From Casuarina equisetifolia (Eukaryota > Streptophyta > Magnoliopsida > Fagales > Casuarinaceae), in assembly GCA_028551475.1 (NCBI GenBank), contig CM052356.1:10195884-10259883 (forward strand): 64,000 nt of DNA, read 5' to 3'. The translations under genes were made by a program, and so were the position numbers. The stretch's first letter is position 1. Every line of letters starts with the position of its first letter. This document shows, one piece after another, positions 21,518 to 33,017 of the stretch. The notes under the pieces were generated by a model. That model was not told where the DNA came from and made no database searches. It was given only the letters and a program-made list of their open reading frames with translations.

Positions 21518-23060
21518 AACCCCCAAACTTAACATTTTGCTAGTCCTCTAGCAAAAGCAATAAACAATATATGTTTTAGACAAAACCCCTTCATGAAATT
21601 TTCTCATAATTGCTCAAACTCAACAATTCAAAGAAAAATATAACTTTCATCCAAACACCAAAATTGTTTTATAAGATAAGATAAACTCTTAACTATATTG
21701 ACCATGTGTGTGTGTGAGAGTCCTTATCTTTTCAACTAAATGCACTCCAAATAGATTCACATTAATATGCAATCTCTCAAAATCTTTAACCAAACCTCAT
21801 ATGTTTGCTTTTCATTCCTCTCTCCACTAATGTAAGCCAATCATCTAATCAAAAATCAATAGGACTTTTATAAGCTTGTAATGTAAGGCTAGGCTAGGGG
21901 TAAGATGAAAGTCATTTAGGCTTAATTCACCCATGAACACATTACTTTCTAGGATCTCATCAAAAACTCTTGTCACTTTCTACCATCACTTTTCTCATTC
22001 TTTTCCGTCTAAAAATGCTTGATTTCACTTGGATTCTATCACTCACAATCATGCTTGCATCAATAAAACAAGTAAAAGTACTAGACATGTAGTCACTATA
22101 CTCTTATCTTGCCAATCATTTCAATTACTATGCTTAATGGCCTAATTCAAAACATTGAATGGCTTAAATATGATAAGGAATGATAAGAGAATTCCATTCT
22201 TGGGCAAATGTTGTACTTCCTTTCTTTTCTTTTTTTTTTTTTTGGGCAGAAATGAAATACTATGCCTCACTTAATCATTGTAATCAATTTCTTCCCATGC
22301 TTCATCTTCCTTTCAACCTTTATTCATCTCAAACAAACTTCCATCCTACAAGTTAACATGTTCATGGGTGTGGGACAATAAGATAAGTTGTTCAAGGCTT
22401 ATGGCTATATATATGTGGGTGTCATTAAAAAAAAATGGATAAGAATCAAGGCTCAGTGGGGTGACTGGTGATAAATAAATAAGGGCTGGCTTGAAAGGCT
22501 CAAACGATCCAAAAAATGGCCTAAATCATTTTCTTAATTAGACACAGCTTAGGATTTCGCCTCAAGAGAAAATCAAACAAATTCTAAGATTCAGGTGAGA
22601 TCTAAGAAAATCACATACTTCACATGAATGTTCTCTAGAGATACACACAATTTCAAAAATGAAGGACTTTTAGTGCTTAATAGGTGGATCAACATAATCA
22701 AAATCACACTTAACTCACACCACAATTGCAGGTTTGAACAAAATCTATATCTTCCAAAGAATCACCAAGAATTCACAACATGGGATGTAATCATGACATA
22801 AAAAAAATTTTAATTTAATTTAGCACAAAGGTTCTTTCCCCACCCCCAAACTTGAATGAAGCATTGTCCTCAATGTAAAAATAAAAGAAATCAATAATAA
22901 AGAAGGAATAAGAAAACTCCCTTGATTGTAGGTTGTCAAAATGGAGTTGTGATGAGCATATGGTGACAGCCTTCTAACCAAACTACTAACAAAATACTTG
23001 GGTTGCCTCCCAAGAAGCGCTTGTTTTATAGTTTTCAGCCAAACTATCCTCCACATGTTA
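21518..23060 (-). other. Athila-type 3' untranslated region
   Basis: It is colinear with 35444-36460 joined to 41645-42310 in the large Athila element, including AACTTTCATCCAAACA, GTTTGCTTTTCATTC and CACATGAATGTTCTCTAGAG blocks. The polypurine tract lies at 21518-21532. The conserved CTTGGGAGGCAACCCAAG hairpin lies at 22997-23014. There is no open frame of consequence. Confidence 0.7.
22997..23014 (-). repeat. Conserved CTTGGG-AGGCAA-CCCAAG hairpin
   Basis: A perfect 6-bp stem with a 6-base loop on the minus strand. The same 18-mer is found at 37380-37397 and 42291-42308, each time just after the end of pol or at the point where gag is fused to the 3' region. Conservation in three diverged copies, while surrounding sequence has drifted, suggests a selected RNA element. 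Confidence 0.75.
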
Positions 23061-23079
23061 CTCAAGGAGGATGAAACTC

Positions 23080-23750
23080 CAATAATTTAGAAGACAGCTT
23101 GTGTTGTTTGATTGTTGAGCATTCTTCAATTAGCACAACTGTCTCATATACTTCTAACTTCCTTTTGTTCTCTAGTATCTTGTTCAACAATTTTGCACAA
23201 CTAGATATTTGAACTGGAGCATCTGTAAAAGAAATGTTAATGTGCAGTTTTAAAGATATATTAAGGAATTCTAAAAACTGCTTATCTTTTATGCGTTATT
23301 GGAATCTTTGGAGAGATGGAGTTGGAGGCATAAAGGACATAGCATTTTCTGGAACAAGTTTGCTCCTAGGTGCCTCCTCAAGTTGCATGCTGACATCTTT
23401 ATCATTATCTTTGAGACTCTCCTTGTCAACATAAACTTCTCCTACTTGCTTGCCACATGTTGGGGTTATTGCCTCTACGGTATCTTTAAGACTTTTCTCT
23501 ATATCACTTGGTAAAGACCCCTCCTGATTCTCTGAGATCATACTAATGAGCTGACTCATCTGTACCTCTAATTTTCGGATTGAAGCTTCTTGTCTTTGGA
23601 ATCTCTCTTCGTTGTTTTGCATCATCTTAGCGAAGATGTCCTTTAAATTAGGCTTCAACTCTTCGGTTTGCTAAAATGTTGGTGGCATCTCATATCGTTT
23701 GGATTACTCCACAAAAAATTTTGATGATTATGCCATCCCAAATTGTATCA
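23080..23750 (-). pseudogene. Athila-type gag C-terminal fragment
   Basis: The longest open segment (23658-23296, 120 codons) reads MKPNLKDIFAKMMQNNEERF, then a heptad-like LEVQMSQLISMI stretch, EKSLKDTVEAITPTCGKQVG and YVDKESLKDNDKDVS. The same features (a QMSQL-like coiled coil, then AITLRNGKQV) occur in gag of the large Athila element at 56021-55737. Gag ends near 23085 and passes directly into the 3' untranslated region, with all of pol missing. It is truncated at its N-terminus at 23750. Confidence 0.75.
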
Positions 23751-24459
23751 TTTATCAAGAATTATTTTTTGTTGGTTAGGAAATCTAGCTATCTTAGGAT
23801 TTGAAGTCTTATGGTATTTCTATTGTCATTGGGTTTCAATTCTTAATCCTATTGTAATTGGGTTTGAAGTCTTGCATCAATTAAGATTAGTTTATAAAAG
23901 ACTAAGAGAGGGAGATTAAGAGATATCTTGGAAGTACCATGCTTAGGTCTCACAAACCATAAACCAAAAGCATCCAATAACGGCGGCGACTAGAGAAACA
24001 CACCAAGAAAGACAAAGAAAGGATTTTGGGAAGGCATTTGTCATTTATTTTTCTTGATTCCAATGTACAATGTAATAATACATTTGTAGGAATAATACCT
24101 CATAAAAGAACACATACATCTAATTACAAATACATTATTTTCTTTCAAAGGAATCATTCTACTTCCTATTACATATAAAAAAACCATAATGTAAGTCAAA
24201 AGATATAAACATTATTCATAAGGGCCTATAATGTTCCAAGCCTAGTTAATCTTCCTAAAAGCTTTTCTTATGTTTTCTTGGTGACAAGCCAAGATAAAAT
24301 TACTTAAAGCCTTAAAATAAAATGCCTAAGAATTGACAAACCATTAGCTAGAAAATTAACCTCCCTAAGCTATGTGAAATTTGTGAACTTTAAATAGCAT
24401 AACTAGAGCATTGGTGAATCACATAATTCAACTTTCAAGGAATAAAGAAAACTCCTTTG

Positions 24460-26090
24460 TGTTAGGTTTTATGGCTTAACAAGAAAATAGGGGATTGAAT
24501 TGTTAATCTAACAATCGGATGCTTTTGTTTGATATAAAAAATTAAACCAATAAATTTAACAATTTATGAATGAATAAGCAATCAAACAAACGGAGTTATT
24601 CAAATAAGTAAAAAGCAAGAAAATCAACACCTAATTTACCACGGTAGTTCGGCACTCAATCCTTGAGTCTTACATCCACCCTCTTCTCCTTCAATCCAAC
24701 TAATTGAAGTTTCCTTTACTCAACCAGATTAGGAGAACACGTTCTCCCTAATCCAAATAATTCCTTCTCAAAGGAATTCTCAAGTCCAAATACAAATTAT
24801 GATCAAAAGATCATATACAATAGCAAATCCCCAAATAATATGTTATTTTATGGGATATTGCTAATCAGAGGAGCTATTTAAGTATGTATAACAAGATGCA
24901 GAGCTCCTATCACAAAATCCCCAATTTGAGTAAATTAAGGCTTTAGGTTTTCCTCAATATTTATGTTCAGTAAATTTTTTTAAATGAAATTAGCATATAA
25001 ATAATGTTATACAAGCTATAATCGAATATGTAATCAAGGATCAAACCAAATAATCAAATATCACTGAACCCTTATGAGTCACCGAGAGATGAGAAAACTT
25101 GAATCAAATAGTAAGTGAGCTTAAGAGATTTTCTTCACAAAGAGAACACTTCAAATAGATGTAGATCATCAAAAAATATCTTCACACATACATCTCCTTT
25201 AAATAAGAAGTAAATCTAGGGCTTGTTAGATCAAACTTGAACCATTGCTTTCTTCTCGTTAGGAATAGTGACCCATCCATCAAATCAACCTCATATCATT
25301 TCTCAAAGCTTCAATCTGACCGTTTTGATTGCCAGTCTCCTCTAAAATCCTCCCATTAAGGATTCGGCACTTGAGAGAAACAAAGATGACACCGGAGACC
25401 GAAGAACAGCAGCTAGGGCGAAATGATTGAAAACCCTTTTATGTGCATCTTTCTATTAAGTAAGATGACGTCATGGCAAGCGCATCTCTCTAATGAATGA
25501 GATGACACCGTAGCAAATGCACCTCTAATGGATGAGCTTACACCGTAGCGCGAAGGCTTCCTTCAACAGGGTTAAGCTGATGCAAGCTTGGGCCCCGTCA
25601 CAAAACAACAGTCAAATAACAAAAGATCCAACCAATAAACACGGTCTAATATCAACAGGTCCAAGGTTTAATTATGTAAACATAGTCCAAAGATATGATC
25701 TTTTACAAAGTTCATATTTTGGTGTAATACATATCTTAGCTTTGAACTAATATCAAGGTAGAATCAGTGCCCTTCATATTCTTACAAATGCATAAAACCA
25801 AGTATCATATTTCTAAATAAAATATATTCAAATATATTTTATTTCTTAATGAAATATTCAAATATATTTTTGGCATAATACACAAATATATTTCACAAAA
25901 ACTTTAAGAATATGTTTTATAAAGGAATGTAGGAACCCGGTTACTTTATAATATCATTAATTAATATTATAATTTGTACACTTTTTACTTCCTATAATTT
26001 TCTTTTGCATATAAAAAAAAATATTACATATTTCAAAAATTGATATTTACCAAAATATTTTTAGTCACAACAAAATCCTATTTTCCAATA
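24460..26090 (-). repeat. Solo LTR L, SIRE-like copia family
   Basis: The plus strand begins TGTTAGGTTTTATGGC, the exact complement of the family LTR 3' end, and ends ATTTTCCAATA (CA mutated to TA). It contains the ACCACGGTAGTTCGGCACT segment, parallel to the CACCGTGAAATTTTTTAG region of the other copies, and the GGTTACTTTATAATATCA block. The flanks are CTTTG (24455-24459) and TTTTG (26091-26095), a one-transition duplication. There is no internal sequence. Confidence 0.8.
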
Positions 26091-26398
26091 TTTTGAGCTA
26101 TTAAATAAAAAATTAAGAATTAGCTTTAACCTTTAACAAAATTATGGAATGTTGTTGAGACAGTTTTAAACCTTTAATACTATAAAAACCTATATCATGG
26201 CACTATCATGACTTCTAAGATTTATTGAATATGCTATATAAATACTCCTATTGTGATAACAAACTACTACTCATCTTACAATACTACCATTTACACAAGA
26301 AACATTAGTATTCAACTTTAATGAACCTATAGGAGAAAGCTTCCACAATACCGTTCGACCTCTTGATAGTGGTGGATTATATATTGGGACTTGTAAAG

Positions 26399-27703
26399 TA
26401 TTCATAGAATTCTAAATTTAAGTAAACATGTTGAAAAAGTAGTATAATGATGAGAAAATGTATCGTCCTTCAGAAATTGATGCTTGCTTGACTAATTAAA
26501 TACTAATAGTAAACTAATCCTAAAGTTTACCTAACAAATTAAAATAAAGTTAAAATAAGATTATCTTCAAAGTAAAATTTCAAAATTAAATGTAATTCAA
26601 TTCAAATGACTAAAATCAATCAATGCATCCAATTTTACTATAACCAATAGATCTAAGTTTCAAAAAATTATGCCTACATGAATAATATTAATTATGTGAT
26701 GGTGGAATTTACTAATATATTTACTACCTTTTCTCTTTTAATAGCAAATCTACTTAGTTTATCAATCTATTACATTTCTACATGAATTGAAATAAACAAG
26801 AGTGTATTAGAATCTTTTGACCACTTTATTATCAAAAGTCACATAAAAAACATGGTATATTATTATCCACATTTAATTCATGATTATGTATTATAAAAAT
26901 TAATTACATATTATCACTTCTCAGTTTTAAACATACATATTAGATTATTCAAGTGGTTATCAGTTACTTAAAAACATTGAGCATAGTAATGTATGATTCA
27001 CATAAATATAATCTCTTGTAGAATATAAAAATCATGAAATTTACATAAGCATGGTTAGGTTACATGTTAACTGTAACAAAAGAGACTTTTAGAACATAAT
27101 AGAAGAAAAAATGAAAATAATTATAGTAATTAACTAGACATCTTGAATTAAAGAATCAGAAGTTTGTTACCATTTTTTTCTTATCTTCAAGAAATCCTTA
27201 AACAAATCCCAAATATTATAAAAAAAAATTGAATTGTAAATAAAATGATGAAAATATCATACAAATGGAAGAGGTGGAATTACTAACATCTTTAAAATAT
27301 GGTTTAGGGTTTAGAAATATCTCTTACACTAGCATGAGTGAGTTTTTGGATTTTCAAAATGATTGGGTTTTGAGCTCCTAGCATGATTATGTTTTAACTA
27401 ATTCAAACCCTAGGCCTTATTTAGAAGAAATAATAAAAGAAAGTTCAATTACTTAGAAAACCTAACAACAATATAAAAAACCTAATAATAATCACCCAAA
27501 TCCAAAGTTCATCTTAATTTTCTTGATCTTAACATTTTGACCCTATTTTGCCATGCAATAAGTGTTAAGTTCTTCAAGTGCATCCTTTTTCTTCATGTGT
27601 TCTTATGTTATGTAAACAAGAAAAATTCAAGTAGCTTCCTACAAACATTGCATTATTTGTTACCTAAAACAGGTAAAATAACTTTATAAAAATATAATTA
27701 TGA
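26399..27703 (-). repeat. Solo LTR E, Athila-related short-LTR family, old copy
   Basis: It is colinear with solo LTR A from TATTCATAGAATTCTAAATTT to AATATAATTATGA. It shares the GTAGTATAATGATGAGAAAATGTATCGTCC and AGGTAAAATAACTTTATAAA landmarks. Both terminal dinucleotides have decayed (TA and GA). The flanks are TAAAG (26394-26398) and TAAAT (27704-27708). It is the most diverged member in the window. Confidence 0.75.
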
Positions 27704-29150
27704 TAAATCCTATAGCTTTAGACAATTGGTCATGGAAGGAAGTATGTTTCCTTTATAATTAGTTAACATTAGTTAGACATTAGAGATTAGTACTCTAATC
27801 AGAAATGGGACAAAACACTACTATTCTAGTTATAACACATTCTTCGTTGTGAACCATATTTTCCATAGGATATACAACAACCTACGAGAGCAATTCCTAA
27901 CCCCATTTGATAAGAGACATTAGCTTCAAGAAACCAATCCAAAAGAAAACTTAACCCTACATTAGCTTTGAAATGTCAATGTTGCACATAAGGACATTGG
28001 AAAACAATGGAGTAGTCATTCATGTACAATGAGTTGGCATAACAAACATGGAACAAATTTGTTGAAATTCTATTGGTAAGCAATATCTTACCTTTTCAAT
28101 TTTTAAAGTAGCTTAAAAAAATCAATGCAGAGCCACTATTGCAATTTTAAAGAGTCTAATCATTTAAGGCATTTGGTTGGTAAGAAATGACTTTAATCAA
28201 AAGAAAACCTAAATGGCATTGCTTTATATACAAAAAAAAACATACAATATTGGCTACTTTAATTCTCCACCTCCTTTTCCATTATCACCCCAGCAAGTTT
28301 CTAGATCATATTGTTTTAGAGTTTATCAATTCCTATAAGAAAAATTGTCATAAATAAGGGGATATGGTTTAGGTAGAGACCTTCTCTACTTAGTGAGCTG
28401 AATGTAGATGGTTCTAGTATTGTTGGAAATAGTATAGGAGGAGGGAGTATTTAAAGATAGTAATGATAGTATTATTTGGTGTTTGCTACTGAGTTTGGCC
28501 AAGGAAGAAATGCCTATGTCAAGGTGCATATTTTTCTTGTAGGTTTTCAATTTTGTGATGCTTGAAACTAGTTCCCTAGCAAATTTGAATTAGTTTATTT
28601 GGTACAATGCATGCTTACATAGATTGAAACCTTCATGGCACCTAGAGTATGTATTATGGCAATGTGTTAGCTTATTGTCCTTATACATCATGATTTAACA
28701 CATTTTTAAAGAAAGGAATCTCGGTATGGATAGATTGGCAAATCATGAACATCATGTTTTAAATGCATAAATTTTTATCAATTAGGCTTCCTACAAAGCT
28801 CATGTAAGAACACTATTGAAAACAATCAACTTGGCCTAGGGAATTATATGCCTTCATAAGGTTACACTTATATGCAACCCTTTGTATTTTTTCCTTTTCA
28901 AAAATTCACATTCAAGATGAGAACTTGCTTTACAGGTTACTTAATTCAAATTTTTTTAAGGATTAGTTTTATGCACTGCCTTTTGTATTTCCACAATTTA
29001 TAGTTATTGCACCTAACCTTTTATTAAAAAATAAAATAAAATGCATCAAAATAATACCCTTGTTTTTCAAAAAAAAAGAAAAGAAAAAGAAAAGGCATGG
29101 TTAGTTCTAATGACAAACTTCTTGTCAAGCAACCTTGACTTCCCAGTGTT
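27704..29150. other. Unassigned AT-rich stretch
   Basis: No open frame of useful length and no recognisable transposon domain on either strand. There are A-rich runs near 29060-29095. It may be decayed repeat sequence. Confidence 0.4.
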
Positions 29151-29439
29151 AAGATTGTTAGGGTTCCATAAGAATACAATCTAAGCATTTACTCGATTTG
29201 ATTGATAACACCCTTTGGAATGATAAATAGAGAGAATAATGGCACTTGATCTTAAAAATAGTGATACTCATGTGTTAAAGTTTCCATTCATTAGAGTGTA
29301 GGGCAAAGCCAAGTTTTAGTTTTTGTTACTATCTTCTTCATAGGAATCTTAAAATCAAAATTCTTTGACATGGAAGAGTCTTTTCCTAGTAAACAATAAG
29401 ATCAAGGTTATTCTTAGAACATGGAATGCATAGTAACTT

Positions 29440-29648
29440 AACAATCTATGTTATTGATTGATTGAATGAATCATTTTACAAAGGGATTACAAATAGAAAG
29501 ATAGATACAAGATAAGTAAAATCTAAGAAAGATAAGGAGACAATATGGACAAAGACCAATGCATAAATAGATGTTCTCAAACATCCTATTAACTAGTGGA
29601 CAATAAGAAAAGTTAAGTAATAACTTTGGTAGTATTACTTTTAGCATC
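29440..29648 (-). repeat. copia LTR segment (3' LTR of the element to its right)
   Basis: GATTGAATGAATCATT, GATAGATACAAGAT, AAATAGATGTTC and CTAGTGGACAATAAGAA parallel 61925-62117 block for block. It ends in ACTTTTAGCA, the counterpart of ACTTTTAACA at 62117. The left boundary is unclear; a TGTTAGGGTTCC near 29155 is a candidate terminus. Confidence 0.6.
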
Positions 29649-29739
29649 CTTTTTTCAGTAGGTGCGGCATATAAATCAAAGGTTCCCAACTTGCCCAAAA
29701 GTAAGTGATGTTACTGTATACCTAAAACCTTGGTGAATA

Positions 29740-30060
29740 AATTTGCTAGTTGGTCCTTGGAGGAAATATGAGAAGTCCAGATGATCCTTCATGCAATCTT
29801 TTCACTATAAAATAATAATCAATCATTATGTGTTTAGTTTTCTCATGCACTACAAGGTTTGTAGCAATCTTCATAGCTATTTTGTTATCATAGAACAAGG
29901 ACACACATTTTAAGGAATGAACTTGTAAGTCAAGAACTAGTCCCAATAACTAAATTACCATGGCATGGTATTTAGTTTCTATAGATGATTGGGAGACTAT
30001 GCCTTGTTTCTTACATCTCTAAGGAAATGAAAGAATCACCAAGTTTAATACAAAACCCTA
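29740..30060 (-). pseudogene. copia RNase H, degraded
   Basis: The open segment at 29946-29746 reads VSLFYDNKIAMKIATNLVVH and then EKTKHIMIDYYFIVKRL, which is the canonical copia RNase H C-terminus (YCDNKAA..IA.NPVFHERTKHIE.D.HF). Upstream, SSIETKYHAM corresponds to S(S/A)EAEYRA. Frameshifts separate the two parts. Confidence 0.8.
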
Positions 30061-30179
30061 TGTTTAATCTCTTACTCATTGGACACTTCTTATAGTCAAA
30101 ATCATAATATGCTCAAAAATCCAACTTGCTATTTGATATCATAAGTAGTCTTAATCTAGGAAAGTGTTTAAGATACCTA

Positions 30180-31110
30180 ATGATGCAAAAGGCTACTTCC
30201 TAGTGAGACACCTTGGGAATGCGCATAAATTGACTTAATATCTACATTACAAAACATATTTTTATCCTCATAATGGTAAGATAGCCTAACTTCCCTATTA
30301 GCCACTAGTGCTTGACAATGAAGGATCATCCATATTTTAAAGCCCGCATCATATTTAGGAGTGTTAAGCTTATCACTCTTTTCCATAAAGGTTTCAATAG
30401 GCTTACATCCTAATAATCCATATTCAGATATAAGCTCTAAATTGTACTTCTTCTAATTGAACATATGCTAAGTTTCAAGTGTTCAAACTCAATGTTAAGA
30501 AAGTATTCCACTATACCAAGATCTTTCATATGAAACTTGGAGTTGAGGTATGTTTTCCAATTAGCTATCAACCTTTCATCACTACCAATAATAATCATGT
30601 CGTCTACATAGATAAAACAAAAGAAGACCTTTGTTGGTTTTCTTAATAAACATCAAGTAGTTATGATGTGAATGATGCAAACCATTGACAATTAAGACCT
30701 TAATAAACTTCCAATATCACTAACTAGATGCTTGTCTAAGTTTATCTATTGACTTTTGCAATTTTCACCTCTTTTTACCTTTTTCTTTGTTGAATTCCCT
30801 CAAGAATCCTAATGTAAACTTCTTTATCCAAATCATTTTGAAGGAATGCATGAACCATCTAGTGAAGTTTCCAACCATCTTATGCTACAAGAATTGATAA
30901 TAGGCATATAATCATTATCTTCCTTATAAAAGCAAATGTTTTCCCATAATCAATGCCTTCTCATTAACTGTAACATTTTGTCACTAATCATGCCTTGTAG
31001 TGCTCAACATTACCATTGACATTGCATTTGATCTTGTATAGCCATTTGCATACCATGCATTGCCAACTTGCAAGCAAAAAAACTAGATCCCATATATGAT
31101 TAAACTCTAA
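30180..31110 (-). pseudogene. copia reverse transcriptase, degraded
   Basis: Position and scattered minus-strand motifs support RT: a VYVDDMIIIG-like stretch near 30590-30610, Q-ID-F...K-F sequences around 30520, and LVA....W-like segments upstream. It lies between integrase (31564-32060) and RNase H (29740-30060), as expected for copia. Many indels prevent a continuous alignment. Confidence 0.6.
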
Positions 31111-31563
31111 TACCCTAATGTCCTTTATCATGGTAGCACACCACCTAAGATCATTGGTTGCCTCTTAATAAATAGATGGTTCTAGGGTGGTAGACATGGT
31201 GACGATGTATTGATTATGGTGAGGAAAGAGCTTCATGATTAGATACCATCTAAGAGATGGAACAAGCAGTATGTATGTCTTTGCCTTAATAGACATAGTT
31301 TATGGTCTAAATGGGAGGTCAATGAGCTTAACTTGAGTGGCATGATAATGTTAAAGGTGGTTAATAGGGTAATATAATGGTTGTGGTAGGATTGAGTGAT
31401 GGATATAAAATTGGAATAGAATCAATGGATGAAAAGCCTTGGTTAAGTTGGTTAAGCTGGTAGTGAATCAAAACCTAACACCTCAATATCATGCAAGTTG
31501 GTTAAGATGATACATGAAAGTATCATGTAGGGGAGATGTCTTAGGAACATTAGGTGGTGCCAC

Positions 31564-32060
31564 CTATGTAAAAAGGAAATTGTCTTCATGAAAGGCAACA
31601 TCATGACTCACTATGAAGTGATCTTTATCCAAATTGAATAATTGATATCCCTTTTGTATAAAAGGATACTCATAAAAAATAAAAAAATTAAAATAAAAAG
31701 CATGGAATGACTTTATGACCAAACTTATCTTTGTGGGTGATGTTAGTGACATAACAATGACATAACAAAGACATCCAAACACCCTTAAATGATTAGATGA
31801 TATAAATTTTCCAAAGACAATTTCAAAGGATGTTTTGCCCTTAAGAACAAGTGTAGGTGTCCTATTGCGTAAGTAGGTCAAGGTAAGGACACATTCCCCC
31901 TAAAAATGACTTAAGTTGAAGCGGTGCTAGATATGAATGGTGAGCATGTTTTTTTTACCAAATGACAAATCAAACATGTTTTAACTGAAGCCAAAGTTGT
32001 AATACCAAGTGAGTTAGATAACAAATGGATAATAGCCAATGAAGGATGTCCAAAGCTTTA
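31564..32060 (-). pseudogene. copia integrase C-terminal part
   Basis: The 105-codon open segment (31881-31564) reads YLRNRTPTLVLKGKTSFEIV, then HLRVFGCLCYV, EYPFIQKGYQLFNLDKDHF and VSHDVAFHED. These are the hallmark copia integrase blocks after the catalytic core (LINRTPT..L.GK(T/S)P(Y/F)E.LF, H.RVFGC.CY, GY..FQKGY..YD). The upstream catalytic core (to about 32060) is scrambled by stops. Confidence 0.85.
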
Positions 32061-32599
32061 ATACAAAATATTACAATTCATGAAAGTGGCAATTTGTTAC
32101 ATGAATCATAAAAGACAAGTTTAGCTCCATCTATGACACGATCATGCAAATGTTACTATTAAGTAAACTATAAGAAGTAAAGGCAATGCTTGATGCTACC
32201 TACTTTTATCTGGTCCTAATCCATAGGTCTTGAAAGATATAACAATCAAGTATAGAGATAATCCTATGCTACTTATGAAAAGTATATTTGTAGTTAGACG
32301 TAAGATTAAAGGAAACAATAGGGGAATGTAGCATATTAGATAAAGGGTATTTATCCCAAATAGTGACATCACCAATTAGGTAATGGGAATGATTTCATAT
32401 TCAAAAATTGTAATATCCTAGATTCATGCCTAATTATATGGTAACTAGTCTTTAAGGCTATCAACTAAGTATAACTAAAGAAATGTTGAAAGGCTTTACC
32501 TTTCATATTTATAGAAGATTTTCCCTTCACTAGACAAATTGTTTAGTTTTTTAAATTGCACTAGTTTGAGTGTAGATGGTCCTAACATTTAAATTTCCT

Positions 32600-32720
32600 T
32601 TTGCAAAGACCTAAGGTAGTTGTGGCCTACTTGTTCCCCTTTCCCTCTTCCTTTGAATGGATACCCATCCATCTTGTAACATTTGTCCTTTTTGTGTGCC
32701 AATATACCACAATGGGATCA
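32600..32720 (-). pseudogene. copia gag zinc-knuckle region
   Basis: The minus-strand frame reads SHCGILAHKKDKCYKMDGYP and then FKGRGKGN. CX4HX4C followed by YK.DGYP is the typical nucleocapsid end of copia gag (C..C...GH.KDKCYK.HGYP). The first cysteine has been lost to a stop codon. Confidence 0.7.
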
Positions 32721-32778
32721 TTTGGTGAAAAAAAGGAATCCTCAATTTTATGGCCTACCTTATTATGATGGGTACAAA

Positions 32779-32780
32779 TT

Positions 32781-32813
<33 letters not shown>
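32779..32813 (+). repeat. (TTTC)n microsatellite
   Basis: About eight uninterrupted TTTC units followed by a T-rich tail. It separates the copia remnant from the LINE-derived segment. Confidence 0.95.
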
Positions 32814-33017
32814 TTTTTTTTTCCATTGGGCTTTGGCTTGGAAACAATTACTGCAAAGACCTCTTATAGGCCAACTAATGTATAATGATTTGGATTTGAC
32901 CCATGAGAAGATAAGAAACACAAATAGGATCCATAGGCTTGATTTCTAGGTGCATTTCCTAGACTTGTATGACACACATGCGTCCTAGGCAAATTAAGTT
33001 AACGACTAAGGCATAAA

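Larger units (their letters stand above)
20246..23750 (-). mobile_element. Single-LTR, pol-less Athila-related element with perfect target duplication
   Basis: On the minus strand it starts with a TGATACAATTTGG end inside gag (23750), reads a gag fragment, then a 3' untranslated region, a polypurine tract and one complete LTR (21517 to 20246). There is no second LTR and no protease, RT or integrase. Yet TTTAT lies immediately outside both ends (20241-20245 and 23751-23755), and a paralogous empty site exists at 19407-19490. It therefore looks like integration of a 5'-truncated cDNA, or a loss that happened to stop at the duplication. Its gag-to-3'-region junction is shared with the element at 36461-41639. 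Confidence 0.7.
20220..24455 (+). repeat. LTR of an unidentified element, split by the insertion at 20246-23750
   Basis: It starts TGTTGCAAGAGTTATCC right after the polypurine tract. It is interrupted after TTTAT at 20245 and resumes at 23756 with CAAGAATTATTTTTTG, then GGTTAGG and GATTTGAAGTCTT, in parallel with the fragment at 19407. The right end of this LTR was not determined; 24020-24455 shows nothing recognisable. Confidence 0.45.
29150..32760 (-). mobile_element. Ty1-copia retrotransposon remnant
   Basis: The minus-strand order is gag zinc knuckle (about 32720-32600), protease region, integrase (32060-31564), reverse transcriptase (31110-30180), RNase H (30060-29740) and a 3' LTR-like segment at the left. 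The LTR segment at 29440-29648 matches the solo LTR at 61530-62117. The protein wording differs from the SIRE-like family. The 5' LTR was not found; sequence after 32760 is a microsatellite and then the LINE. All domains are broken by stops. Confidence 0.75.
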
